This document shows positions 27,858 to 37,391 of a DNA stretch of 64,000 bases, piece by piece. A program made the translations under genes and the position numbers. Under the pieces are notes generated by a model, which saw nothing but the letters and a program-made list of their open reading frames with translations, searched no databases and was not told the DNA's origin. Position 1 is the stretch's first letter; every line of letters starts with the position of its first letter. Origin of the DNA: Actinomycetota bacterium (GTDB lineage Bacteria; Actinomycetota; Actinomycetes; Mycobacteriales; JACQDL01). The DNA lies in NCBI GenBank assembly GCA_016201065.1, contig JACQDL010000044.1, positions 30,189-94,188 of the forward strand, in the 5' to 3' direction.

Positions 27858-28846
27858 CCACCATTGCCCTGTTCAACAACAAGGGTGGGGTAGGCAAGAC
27901 CACGCTGGTCTACCACCTCGCCCACATGATCTCCCGGCTCGGCGTACGGGTGCTCGCCGCCGACCTCGACCCGCAGGCGAACCTCACCGCGCACTTCCTC
28001 GACGAGGATGCGCTGGAGGAGCTGTGGGGCGAGCATCGACCAACCCGCCAGACCGTCGCCGATGCGGTACAACCAATCGTCGACGGCGAGGGTGACGTCA
28101 TGCCGGTGTCGCCCCGAGAGATCGCGGAGGGCCTGTGGCTGCTCCCCGGCGACCTCGGGCTCAGCCAGTTCGAGGAGCGGTTGGCGCAGGAGTGGCCGGC
28201 GACCCTGGCCGGCGGTAACAAGGCTGCGGCCCGGACCACGACGGCCCTCCATCGGCTGGTCCATGCGGCTGCTGGCACGGTCGAGGCCGAAGTCGTGCTC
28301 CTCGATGCCGGGCCCAGCCTTGGCGCGCTCAGCCGGACCACCCTGCTGGTCGCTGAGCAGGTCATCGTGCCGCTGGGTGCCGACCTGTTCAGTGCGCAGG
28401 GACTGCGGAACCTTGGCCCGGCCCTGCGGCGGTGGCGCCGGGACTGGCAGGAGACGGCCCAGCCCCGACTACCGGCCGGGATCGACGCTCCGAGCGGGGC
28501 GATGCAGCCCCTCGGGTACGTCGTGATGCAGCCCAGCATGCGTCTCGACCGGCCGGTCAGGGCCTATCAGAGGTGGGTTGACCGGATTCCCGACCTGTAC
28601 GTACGCGCGGTGCTCGGCGCGGACCCTGGCCCGGTGTCGGACGATCGCAGCCATGAGATCAGCACGATACGCAACTACCGCAGCCTCATGCCGCTGGCTC
28701 ACGACGCCCGCAAGCCCATGTTCGACCTGAGACCCGCCGACGGCGCGATCGGCAGCACGCAGCGCTACGTCCAGATCTGCTTCGCGGAGTTCCGTGCGCT
28801 CGCCCAGGAGATCCTGCGACGCTTGCACATCGATCCTGCGGCGTAG
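27854..28846 (+). CDS. ParA/Soj-family P-loop ATPase, coupled to the AlbA_2 gene
   Basis: A protein of 330 residues with a complete deviant Walker A (NKGGVGKTT at residues 9-17), the switch ADLDPQANLTAHFLD near 36, and Walker B-like VVLLDAGPSLGAL. It resembles ParA-type ATPases that bind DNA or a surface in an ATP-dependent cycle, but no ParB gene or parS site is near, so chromosome partition is unlikely. It has an insertion between the switch and Walker B (EHRPTRQTVADAVQPIVDGE). It starts four bases inside the upstream gene. The next gene is on the other strand. Confidence 0.85.
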   Translation: MTTIALFNNKGGVGKTTLVYHLAHMISRLGVRVLAADLDPQANLTAHFLDEDALEELWGEHRPTRQTVADAVQPIVDGEGDVMPVSPREIAEGLWLLPGDLGLSQFEERLAQEWPATLAGGNKAAARTTTALHRLVHAAAGTVEAEVVLLDAGPSLGALSRTTLLVAEQVIVPLGADLFSAQGLRNLGPALRRWRRDWQETAQPRLPAGIDAPSGAMQPLGYVVMQPSMRLDRPVRAYQRWVDRIPDLYVRAVLGADPGPVSDDRSHEISTIRNYRSLMPLAHDARKPMFDLRPADGAIGSTQRYVQICFAEFRALAQEILRRLHIDPAA

Positions 28847-28882
28847 CGCGGCGTCCGGTTCAGCCTGACCCGGCGACCCGGA

Positions 28883-30532
28883 TCAGCGGCGGGCGACGGC
28901 CAGCAGGCCGGCGAGGTGCTCGGTGATCCCGGCCAGCCGGGCCCGGAAAGTCGCCTCGCCGAACCGCACGCTGCCCGCCGCGGCCGCTCCGGCCAACCGG
29001 TCGCGGCGGGACCGGTCGGCGGTCAGCGACCTGGTCAGCTCGATGCACTGCGCGGGGGTGTCCCACAGCAGGCCACTGACACCCTCGTGCACGATCTCCG
29101 GCATGGAGCCCCGCCGGTAGACGACCGGCACGCAGCCGGCGGCCATGGCCTGCACCGTGCCGCAGGCGAACGGCTCGAACGGGTGCGGCGAGACCCGGTC
29201 GTCGGCGCCCAGCCCGGTGGCGTCCCAGTAGATCCGCGCCTCCGACAACCACCGGTTCACGCTGGCCAGCTCCGGGTCGGCGTGGATCGTGATCGGGTAC
29301 CCCTCGACGGCGCGGTAGACCTCCCGGAGGTAGTCGCGGCTGGACGGGTCTGTCGGTCCGGCAAGGCGGAGCCGCCACCCGGTGAGCCCCTCGTCACACA
29401 GCCGGCGGAACATCTGGACCATCGCCAGGTGGGCCGGGTCCGGCCCCACCGCGGAGAACGCACCCAACCCGACGATCACGTCCTCCTTGTCCACCGGCAC
29501 CGCCCGCTCGACGGCGACCGGCGGGTACACCGGATCGCCGCCCCGGCCCCACCGGGCCTTGGCCCACCCGTCGACGAACCGGGACACGGGGACCAGCAGG
29601 TCGTACGTCGAGACCTCCCACAACGCCCGGCGGCGCGGCGTCCACCGGGCCAGCGCACCGCCCGGCCGCGGGAAGTAGTCGACCGACTTGCGGCTGTCGG
29701 TCGTCACGACCGACAGGTCGGCGAGCGCGAGACCCAGCTCCCGTTCGTCGTCACCGCCGTGCTCGGAGGGGCGGAACGTGGTCGTCTCCAGCCGGAGCAT
29801 CATCCGGCTGGGGCGCGGCTCGGGCAGCGGCACGGTGATCCCGAAGAACCGCCGGTTCGGCAGCCGCCACCGCTCGAGTGGCCCGCGCTCATCGAACAGC
29901 GCGATCTCGGCGCTGGACGCACCCCTGGTCCGCATGCCGCCCGCCACCAGCCGGATCGCGGCCGGGCCGGTCGCCGGCAGCTCCTCCAGCAGGATCCGCA
30001 GCTCGGGCCCGGACCACCGGACGAACCGGTCGAGCCCCGCGTCCGGCGGGTATAGGCCGGACAGCGGGATCGCCCGCGCCCCAACGGGATCCGGCTCGGC
30101 GTCGCCGGGCACCGGCATGGGCGGAGCACCCGGGGTGAGCACCACCATCATGTTGACCGGTGCCAGCGCCGGGAACACGTCGCCGGCGGAGATGTTGATG
30201 AACACGTCGTAGCCGGCCGAGACCGCCTGGACGGACCGGTAGTCGCTGTCGAGCGGCACCACCCGCTGCCCGATCCCGGAGAGGTCCACGCCGAGCGCGT
30301 CCCGCAGGCGGGCGGCATCGAACGCCTCGTGCCCGATGAGCTCCACCTCGCTGGTTTCCGCGAGGATGCGGGCCATCGCGGCCATGTATCGCTCACCGCA
30401 GCCGGCGGTCGCCGCCCACCGGTCGTAGATCCCGATCCGGGGGCGGTGCCAGCCGTTGGCGAGCGATGTGGTGACGGTCGTCGACTGCTGCGGGGTGCTT
30501 ACCGGGGCAGCGCCAAGCGCCACGTCACGCAT
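28883..30532 (-). CDS. Glycosyltransferase, GT-B fold (GT4-like)
   Basis: A protein of 549 residues. The C-terminal third has the group 1 transferase pattern: GLGAFSAVGPDPAHLAMVQM, then HPFEPFACGTVQAMAAGCVP with the donor-site acidic residue, and MPEIVHEGVSGLLWD. The N-terminal part (RIGIYDRWAATAGCGERYM) is an acceptor-side Rossmann domain. A middle segment rich in Pro/Arg (about 180-280) is not recognised. The acceptor is unknown; wall polysaccharide or glycolipid is possible. ATG 30532 is chosen since reading further upstream only runs through the next genes in a wrong frame. It stands alone. Confidence 0.8.
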   Translation of the reverse strand: MRDVALGAAPVSTPQQSTTVTTSLANGWHRPRIGIYDRWAATAGCGERYMAAMARILAETSEVELIGHEAFDAARLRDALGVDLSGIGQRVVPLDSDYRSVQAVSAGYDVFINISAGDVFPALAPVNMMVVLTPGAPPMPVPGDAEPDPVGARAIPLSGLYPPDAGLDRFVRWSGPELRILLEELPATGPAAIRLVAGGMRTRGASSAEIALFDERGPLERWRLPNRRFFGITVPLPEPRPSRMMLRLETTTFRPSEHGGDDERELGLALADLSVVTTDSRKSVDYFPRPGGALARWTPRRRALWEVSTYDLLVPVSRFVDGWAKARWGRGGDPVYPPVAVERAVPVDKEDVIVGLGAFSAVGPDPAHLAMVQMFRRLCDEGLTGWRLRLAGPTDPSSRDYLREVYRAVEGYPITIHADPELASVNRWLSEARIYWDATGLGADDRVSPHPFEPFACGTVQAMAAGCVPVVYRRGSMPEIVHEGVSGLLWDTPAQCIELTRSLTADRSRRDRLAGAAAAGSVRFGEATFRARLAGITEHLAGLLAVARR

Positions 30533-30606
30533 GCCCGTTACCGTACCGGGATTGCGGTTCCGGCCGTACCGCCCCCGGTATCGCGACTCACGTGATCGCG
30601 TGCACG

Positions 30607-31038
30607 TCACCGAGCCGGTCCAGGTTCCCCGGCGGGCCGGGGCACCGCCAAGCGCGGCACGCGGAGCCGCTCGACCACGACCGGCAGGAACGGTCGGTCG
30701 GCCGGCAACCACTCCAGGGCCGCCACCTGCGCACGATCCACCCAGCACAGCTCGGCGTGCACCCGGGCGGCCGGGTCGCCCTCGACGATCCGGCCGGTGA
30801 ACACCCGCAACAGGTGATGTGACCCACACGGCTGGCTGCCGGGCAGCCGATGGCTGAGCCGCACCCGCACGCCCAGCTCCTCGGCGCATTCCCGGACCGC
30901 GGCGGCCCGCTCCGTCTCCCCCGGCTCGACCTTGCCACCGGGGAACTCCCAGCCACCCTCGCGGCGCCGGGCGGCCAACAGCCGACCCCGGCCGTCGTAG
31001 AGGACCACCCCGACGACGATCGTCACAGCTGGCCGCAT
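30607..31038 (-). CDS. NUDIX hydrolase, MutT-like
   Basis: A protein of 143 residues with a full NUDIX box at about 35-57: GKVEPGE, seven residues, RECAEELGV. The start VVGVVLYDGRGRLLAARR and WEFPGGK are typical of MutT/(8-oxo)-dGTP pyrophosphatase relatives, so nucleotide-pool cleaning is the likely role. ATG 31038 shares one base with the stop of the carbon-nitrogen hydrolase (TGATG), so it is the third gene of a coupled unit with a transaminase and an omega-amidase. Why it travels with them is unclear. Confidence 0.85.
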   Translation of the reverse strand: MRPAVTIVVGVVLYDGRGRLLAARRREGGWEFPGGKVEPGETERAAAVRECAEELGVRVRLSHRLPGSQPCGSHHLLRVFTGRIVEGDPAARVHAELCWVDRAQVAALEWLPADRPFLPVVVERLRVPRLAVPRPAGEPGPAR

Positions 31039-31841
31039 CAGGTCCGGTCGGCGAGGAACGGCAGCTCCCGGCGTACCTGGGCGACCCGGTCCGGGTCGAC
31101 CTCGGCGGTGAGCACCGTCTCGACCTGCGACGCCTCGGCGAGCACCGCGCCGAGCGGGTCGACGATCCGGCTGTCCCCGGAGTAGGCGAGCCCGTTGGGG
31201 GCCATCCCGACCCGGTTCGCGCCGACCACGTACGCCTGGTTCTCGATTGCCCGGGCGGCCAGCAGGGTCCGCCAGTGCTCCCGCCGCGGCTGTGGCCAGT
31301 TCGCGACCACGACGTAGCAGTCGGTGCCGTGGGCAAGACCCCAGAAGGTGTCCGCGAACCGCAGGTCGTAGCAGATCAGCAGGCTGACCCGGACCCCCTC
31401 GACGTCGACGGTCAGCGTCACGTCGCCCGCCTCGTAGTGGCGGTCCTCACCGCCGAAGCTGAACGGGTGGATCTTCGCGTAGCGGTGCACCGTGCCGTCC
31501 GGGGCGGCCAGCAGCCCGACGTTGCGGGGCCGGCCCCGCCCCGGCGATCCCGCCACCGGCAGCGGGGCCACCTGCCACTGGGCCACCCGCCACTGGGCCA
31601 CCGAGGCCGCCAGCCACACCCCGTGTCGCGTGGCCTGGGCGACGCAGAACTCCTCGTTCGGACCGCCCGGCGGCTCCGCGATCCGGTCGGTGTCCATCGA
31701 GAACCCGGTGGCGTACATCTCGGTGAGCACCACCAGCCGCGAGCCGGCCGCGGCGGCCTGCTCGATCAGCGGCACGAGGCGAAGCTGGGTCGCGGCCGGG
31801 TCCTCCCAGGCGATGTCGTGCTGCACCACCGAGACCCTCAT
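31038..31841 (-). CDS. Carbon-nitrogen hydrolase, omega-amidase (Nit2/YafV) type
   Basis: A protein of 267 residues of the nitrilase superfamily with the full triad: Glu 41 (LTEMYATGF), Lys 123 (YAKIHPF), Cys 157 (LLICYDLRF). The omega-amidase group hydrolyses alpha-ketoglutaramate to 2-oxoglutarate. A small tandem repeat at about 80-92 gives VAQWRVAQWQVAP from a 15-bp duplication, in a surface loop. The gene overlaps an aminotransferase gene by four bases on its upstream side; this pairing is known from the glutamine-transaminase/omega-amidase route, which supports the function. Confidence 0.85.
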   Translation of the reverse strand: MRVSVVQHDIAWEDPAATQLRLVPLIEQAAAAGSRLVVLTEMYATGFSMDTDRIAEPPGGPNEEFCVAQATRHGVWLAASVAQWRVAQWQVAPLPVAGSPGRGRPRNVGLLAAPDGTVHRYAKIHPFSFGGEDRHYEAGDVTLTVDVEGVRVSLLICYDLRFADTFWGLAHGTDCYVVVANWPQPRREHWRTLLAARAIENQAYVVGANRVGMAPNGLAYSGDSRIVDPLGAVLAEASQVETVLTAEVDPDRVAQVRRELPFLADRT

Positions 31842-32995
31842 CGGCGCATCCCGGCCAGCCGGCCGACCGCCTCGTCCAGCACCTCCGGACGCTTGCAGAA
31901 CGCGAACCGGACCAGGCTGCGGCCGGCGTCGGTGTCGTAGAACACCGTGCTCGGGATCGCCACCACCCCGGCCCGCTCCGGCAGCTCCCGGCAGAAGGCC
32001 ACCCCGTCGTCGTAGCCGACGCTGCGCACGTCGACGGTGGTGAAGTAGGTGCCGGACGGGCGGAACGTCTCGAACCCGGCCTTCTCCAGCCCGTCGCAGA
32101 GCCGGTCGCGGGACTGCCGCATCCCGGCGAGAAACCCGGTGTAGTAGCCGTCGTCGAGATCCAGCGCGCGGGCCACCGCCGGCTGGAACGGAGCCCCGGA
32201 GGTGAAGGTGAGGAACTGCTTGGCGGTCCGTACGGCGTCCACCAGGGCCGGCGTCCCGGTCACCCAGCCGATCTTCCAGCCGGTGCAGCTGAAGGTCTTG
32301 CCCGCGCTGGAGATGGTCACCGTCCGCTCCGCCATCCCCGGCAGCGACGCGATGGGGATGTGGCTGCCGTCGAAGACGATGTGCTCGTAGACCTCGTCGC
32401 TGACGACGACGAGATCGTGCTCGACCGCCAACCCGGCGATCACCGCGAGCTCGCCGGCGGAGTACACCTTGCCGGTCGGGTTGTGCGGCGTGTTGAGCAG
32501 GATCACCCGGGTCCGCGACGTGATGGCGGCCCGCAACGCCTCGACGTCGAAGGAGAAGTCCGGGGCGCGGAGGGTCACCACCCGGCGGGTGGCACCACCG
32601 ATCGCGATCGAGGCGGCGTAGCTGTCGTACAGCGGCTCGAAGACGACCACCTCGTCGCCGGGGCCGGCCAGCGCGATCATGGCGGCCGCGATCGCCTCGG
32701 TCGCGCCGGTGGTCACCAGCACCTCGCGGTCCGGGTCCACCGCCAACCCGTAGAACCGGCGCTGGTGCCGGACGATCGCCTGCCGCAGCTCGGGGATCCC
32801 CGGGCCGGGCGGGTACTGGTTGCGCCCATCCCGGATCGCCTGTACGGCCGCGTCCAGCAGTTCGGGCGGGCCGTCGGTGTCCGGGAACCCCTGACCCAGG
32901 TTGATGCTGCCGGTGCGCACCGCGAGCGCCGACATCTCCGCGAAGATCGTCGTACCGAAGCCGTGCAGGCGGTCGACGAGAAAGGGGGCAGCCAC
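31838..32995 (-). CDS. PLP-dependent aminotransferase, glutamine-transaminase/KAT-like
   Basis: A protein of 385 residues, fold type I. NTPHNPTGKVYS at about 168-179 and the PLP lysine 233 in SSAGKTFSCTGWK are clear, with SDEVYEHIVFDG between. The sequence (LGQGFPDTDGPPELLDAA) is typical of kynurenine/glutamine transaminase and methionine aminotransferase relatives, which take glutamine as amino donor and release alpha-ketoglutaramate for the omega-amidase encoded next. GTG 32995 fits the family N-terminus. Amino acceptor not known (2-oxo-4-methylthiobutanoate is possible). Confidence 0.85.
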   Translation of the reverse strand: MAAPFLVDRLHGFGTTIFAEMSALAVRTGSINLGQGFPDTDGPPELLDAAVQAIRDGRNQYPPGPGIPELRQAIVRHQRRFYGLAVDPDREVLVTTGATEAIAAAMIALAGPGDEVVVFEPLYDSYAASIAIGGATRRVVTLRAPDFSFDVEALRAAITSRTRVILLNTPHNPTGKVYSAGELAVIAGLAVEHDLVVVSDEVYEHIVFDGSHIPIASLPGMAERTVTISSAGKTFSCTGWKIGWVTGTPALVDAVRTAKQFLTFTSGAPFQPAVARALDLDDGYYTGFLAGMRQSRDRLCDGLEKAGFETFRPSGTYFTTVDVRSVGYDDGVAFCRELPERAGVVAIPSTVFYDTDAGRSLVRFAFCKRPEVLDEAVGRLAGMRR

Positions 32996-33099
32996 GACCG
33001 GCAGCCTATGCCTCGCGGCCCGGCTTCGGTTCGCTCGAACGGCGGTTGCCCCGCCGAGGGCCGGCGGGCTTGAGTGGGCGCAAGAGGAAGGACGCCGCC

Positions 33100-34344
33100 G
33101 TGACGGAGACCCCGACAGTGCCCGACCTGGCGTCGGCGACGACGGTGACGGCGGCGGTCCCGCTGCCCCGCGACCGACCCTGCCCGTTCGCACCGCCCGA
33201 CGGGTACCGGGAGCTTCGCGAGCGGTCGCCGGTCAGCCGGCTCCAGCTGGCCGACGGTACCGTGGGCTGGCTGCTCACCCGCGACGAGGACGTCCGGGCG
33301 ATGCTGGTCGATCCCCGGATGTCGGCCCAGAACCGGACCCTGACGTCGCACGTGCGGGTGCTGACCCCCGACCTCGTGGCCCGGTCGATCCGTCGGGCGT
33401 CGCTGCTGAGCATGGACGCCCCGGAGCACTCCCGGCAGCGGCGCCTGCTGACCGTCTCGTTCACCGCCCGCCGGATGCGGCGGCTCACCCCGTGGATCGA
33501 GCGGGTGGTCGAGGAACACCTGGACGCGATGATCAGCCGTGGCAGCCCGGCCGACCTCGTCCCGGCGTTCGCGCTGCCGATCCCCTCGCTGGTGATCTGC
33601 GAGCTGCTCGGCGTCCCCTACGCCGAGCGGGCCGAGTTCCAGGACCGGGCCCACACGCTGGTGTCGGTGGGCATTCCTCCCGCGGAGTCGGTGCGGGCCG
33701 GCGAGGAGCTGGAGGGGTACCTCGGGCAGCTCCTGCTCCGCAAGCGGGCCGAGCCGGCCGACGACCTGCTCTCCGAGCTGGCCCGGCCGGACGGCCGGGC
33801 CGGTGGCCTCCCCGACGGCGAGCTCGCCCGGTTGAGCACCCTGCTGCTCATCGCCGGGCACGAGACCACCGCGAACATGATCGGGTTGGGCGCCCTGATG
33901 CTGCTGGAGCATCCCGCGCGCTACGCGGCGCTGCGGGACGGACCAGCGGTGGTCGAGCGCACCGTCGAGGAGCTGCTGCGGTACCTCTCGGTGGTGCACC
34001 TAGGGGTCACCCGGCAGGCAACCGAGGAGCTGACAATCGGCGGTCAGCGGATCAGCGCCGGGGAGCTGGTCGTCGGCTCGCTCGCCGCCGCCAACCACGA
34101 TCCGGAGCGCTTCGCCGAGCCGGCCGAGCTGGACCCGGACCGGGTCCGGGTGCCACACCTGGCGTTCGGGTACGGCGCGCACCAGTGCCTCGGTCAGCAG
34201 CTCGCCCGGGTCGAGCTGGCGGCGGCGTTCGGTGGCCTCGCCCGGCGGCTGCCGGGGCTCCGCCTCGCGGTGCCGGCGGAGCAGGTCCCGCTGCGGCACG
34301 AGATGCTCATCTACGGGGTCGATGAGCTCCCGGTGGCCTGGTGA
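33100..34344 (+). CDS. Cytochrome P450, bacterial CYP105-like
   Basis: A protein of 414 residues. The haem-binding loop is FGYGAHQCLGQQLAR, with the cysteine near residue 364; the oxygen-activation motif is AGHETT at about 252 in the I helix, and ExxR is EELLRYL near 290. The start is GTG 33100, seven bases after GAGGAAGGA. No biosynthetic cluster surrounds it: it lies between a transaminase gene and ychF, so it may be a stand-alone detoxification or tailoring enzyme. The fdxA-type ferredoxin at 10,582 could serve as electron donor, which is a guess. Confidence 0.92.
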   Translation: MTETPTVPDLASATTVTAAVPLPRDRPCPFAPPDGYRELRERSPVSRLQLADGTVGWLLTRDEDVRAMLVDPRMSAQNRTLTSHVRVLTPDLVARSIRRASLLSMDAPEHSRQRRLLTVSFTARRMRRLTPWIERVVEEHLDAMISRGSPADLVPAFALPIPSLVICELLGVPYAERAEFQDRAHTLVSVGIPPAESVRAGEELEGYLGQLLLRKRAEPADDLLSELARPDGRAGGLPDGELARLSTLLLIAGHETTANMIGLGALMLLEHPARYAALRDGPAVVERTVEELLRYLSVVHLGVTRQATEELTIGGQRISAGELVVGSLAAANHDPERFAEPAELDPDRVRVPHLAFGYGAHQCLGQQLARVELAAAFGGLARRLPGLRLAVPAEQVPLRHEMLIYGVDELPVAW

Positions 34345-34356
34345 CCCCGCACCGGC

Positions 34357-35430
<1,074 letters not shown>

Positions 35431-35516
35431 GACGGGGCAGTCTAATCGGGCGCCCTCCGGCCATCGGGGCGGCGCGGCAGGCGGCCTCGATCGGGCCGGG
35501 CTGCCACCATTCCCTC

Positions 35517-36923
35517 ATGGACACCACGACGGTGCTGACCTCGCTGCTGACCCTCGTCGCCGGAGCGGTCGCCGGCTGGGCGCTCGGCAAGGCGAACGCC
35601 GCACAGGACCGCGCCGACGCCACGAGCCTGCGTGCCGACCAGGCTCGGCTGCGGGCCGAGCGAGCAGCCGAAGCCGACCGAGCCCGCGCGATCGCCGAGC
35701 AGCTTGCCGCGGTCCGCGCCGAGCTGGCCCGCGCGGAGGCCGCGCTCGACCACGAGCGCGCCGCGACCAAGGAGAAGCTCGCCCTGCTGGACGCTGGCGA
35801 GCAGCGGCTCCGGGAAACCTTCGACGCGCTGTCCGCGCAGGCGCTACGCCGCAACAACGAGCAGTTCGTCGCGCTCGCCGAGGGCCGGTTCGCCGAGGTT
35901 CAGACGGCCGCGCGGGGTGACCTGGCCCAACGGCAGCAGGCGATCGAGGGGCTGGTCGCGCCGCTGCGCGAGTCGCTGGCCCGGGTGGAGGGGCAGATCC
36001 AGGCGGTGGAGAAGGACCGGGTCGGCGCGCACGAGGCGCTGCTGGCCCAGGTCGGCACCATGCGGCAGGCCTCCGACCAGCTCCGGCTGGAGACCGCACA
36101 GCTGGTCACCGCGCTGCGCGCCCCTCAGGTGCGGGGCCGGTGGGGTGAGCTGCAGCTGCAACGGGTCGTCGAGGCCGCCGGGATGGTGGAGCACTGCGAC
36201 TTCGTCCAGCAGCAGACCGCCACCAGCGACGACGGCGCGCACCGCCCCGACCTGATCGTCCAGCTCGCGGGCGGCAAGCAGATCATCGTCGACGCGAAGG
36301 TCGCCTTCGGCGGCTACCTGGAGGCCATGGAGGCTCGGGACGAGCCGACCCGCGCCGAACGGCTCAAGGCGCACGCCCGCCACCTGAAGATGCACGTCGA
36401 CGCGCTCGCCGCCAAGGCGTACTGGGAGCGGTTCGCCCCCACGCCGGAGTTCGTGGTCTGCTTCGTGCCGGCCGACGCGTTCCTCAACGCCGCCCTGGAG
36501 CAGGACCCGAGCCTGCTGGAGCACGCCTTCGGGCGCAACATCGTCATCGCCACGCCGTCCACCCTGATCGCGCTGCTGCGCACCGTCGCCTACACCTGGC
36601 GGCAGGAGTCGCTGACCCGCAACGCCCTGGAGGTGCACCGGCTGGCCCGTGACCTCTACGGCCGGCTCGCCACCATGGGCGGGCACCTGGAGGCGATGGG
36701 CAGGTCGCTGAACACCGCGGTCGGCAAGTACAACTCCGCGGTGAGCTCGCTGGAGAGCCGGGTGCTGGTGACGGCGCGGAAGCTGAACGAGATGGGTGTG
36801 GTCGACGGCGAGCTGGAGGCGCCCCGGCAGGTGGAGACGCTGGCCCGCTCGGTGCAGGCGCCGGTGCTGCTCAGCGGCGACGTCACCCTGATCGGCAACG
36901 GCACACGGGAGGTGCTCCCGTGA
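35517..36923 (+). CDS. rmuC: DNA recombination protein RmuC
   Basis: A protein of 468 residues. An N-terminal membrane-like helix (LTSLLTLVAGAVAGWALG) leads to a long alanine/arginine-rich coiled coil (DRARAIAEQLAAVRAELARA), then the nuclease-like RmuC core: VRGRWGELQLQRVVEAAGM, DLIVQLAGGKQIIVDAKV with its PD-(D/E)xK-like pattern, and ALLRTVAYTWRQESL. RmuC limits genome rearrangements; the mechanism is not settled. ATG 35517 is the start, 86 bases from the divergent ychF. Confidence 0.9.
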   Translation: MDTTTVLTSLLTLVAGAVAGWALGKANAAQDRADATSLRADQARLRAERAAEADRARAIAEQLAAVRAELARAEAALDHERAATKEKLALLDAGEQRLRETFDALSAQALRRNNEQFVALAEGRFAEVQTAARGDLAQRQQAIEGLVAPLRESLARVEGQIQAVEKDRVGAHEALLAQVGTMRQASDQLRLETAQLVTALRAPQVRGRWGELQLQRVVEAAGMVEHCDFVQQQTATSDDGAHRPDLIVQLAGGKQIIVDAKVAFGGYLEAMEARDEPTRAERLKAHARHLKMHVDALAAKAYWERFAPTPEFVVCFVPADAFLNAALEQDPSLLEHAFGRNIVIATPSTLIALLRTVAYTWRQESLTRNALEVHRLARDLYGRLATMGGHLEAMGRSLNTAVGKYNSAVSSLESRVLVTARKLNEMGVVDGELEAPRQVETLARSVQAPVLLSGDVTLIGNGTREVLP

Positions 36924-37001
36924 TGACTGGCGCCGACATCAGGATCACGACCGGCCCATCTCGCGTCTACCGTGTGCTGCACAGCATCGACGGGAGGACC
37001 G

Positions 37002-37391
37002 GTGACCACCTACTCCACGCCGCGCAGCGGTGCCCTGACCACGGCGGGGGCGCTGGCCGTGGAGTCCGTCATGGCGCTCGCTGGCGGTGGCGTCGACCTG
37101 CTGACCGGCCCCGGCCTACGCCGGGGGTTCGCTGTCGGCCTCGTGCTCGGCGCGGCGGTGGCGGCGCTGCTGGTCCGGCGCAAGGACGCCTTCATGGCGA
37201 TCGTCGCGCCACCGCTGCTGTACCTGCTGGTCCAGATGTTGTTCGCGGCCGGCACGGGCACCCTGTCGGGCAGCACCACACAGCTCGCGGCGCTGCTGTC
37301 CAACTGGCTGGTCAACGGTTTCCCGGAGATGGTGGCCGCGACCGGCCTCGCGCTGGTCATCACGTTGGCGCGCATGATCGCCCGACGCTGA
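37002..37391 (+). CDS. Small membrane protein, DUF6542-like
   Basis: A protein of 129 residues with about four helices (for example GALAVESVMALAGGGVDLL, GFAVGLVLGAAVAALLVRRK and ATGLALVITLARMIARR). GTG 37002 follows GGGAGGA, rather close to it. It stops directly against the convergent ispH gene, with no bases between. The DUF6542 label is from resemblance only. Function unknown. Confidence 0.6.
   Translation: MTTYSTPRSGALTTAGALAVESVMALAGGGVDLLTGPGLRRGFAVGLVLGAAVAALLVRRKDAFMAIVAPPLLYLLVQMLFAAGTGTLSGSTTQLAALLSNWLVNGFPEMVAATGLALVITLARMIARR

Noticed and set aside
27854..28846. Chromosome-partition ParA
   Set aside because: No ParB gene and no parS-like 16-base palindrome is seen nearby, and the gene is coupled to an AlbA_2 gene instead.
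28883..31336. Glycosyltransferase extended to 817 residues
   Set aside because: The extra N-terminal part runs through the NUDIX and omega-amidase genes in another frame and is Arg/Gly/Pro-rich; ATG 30532 is the credible start.
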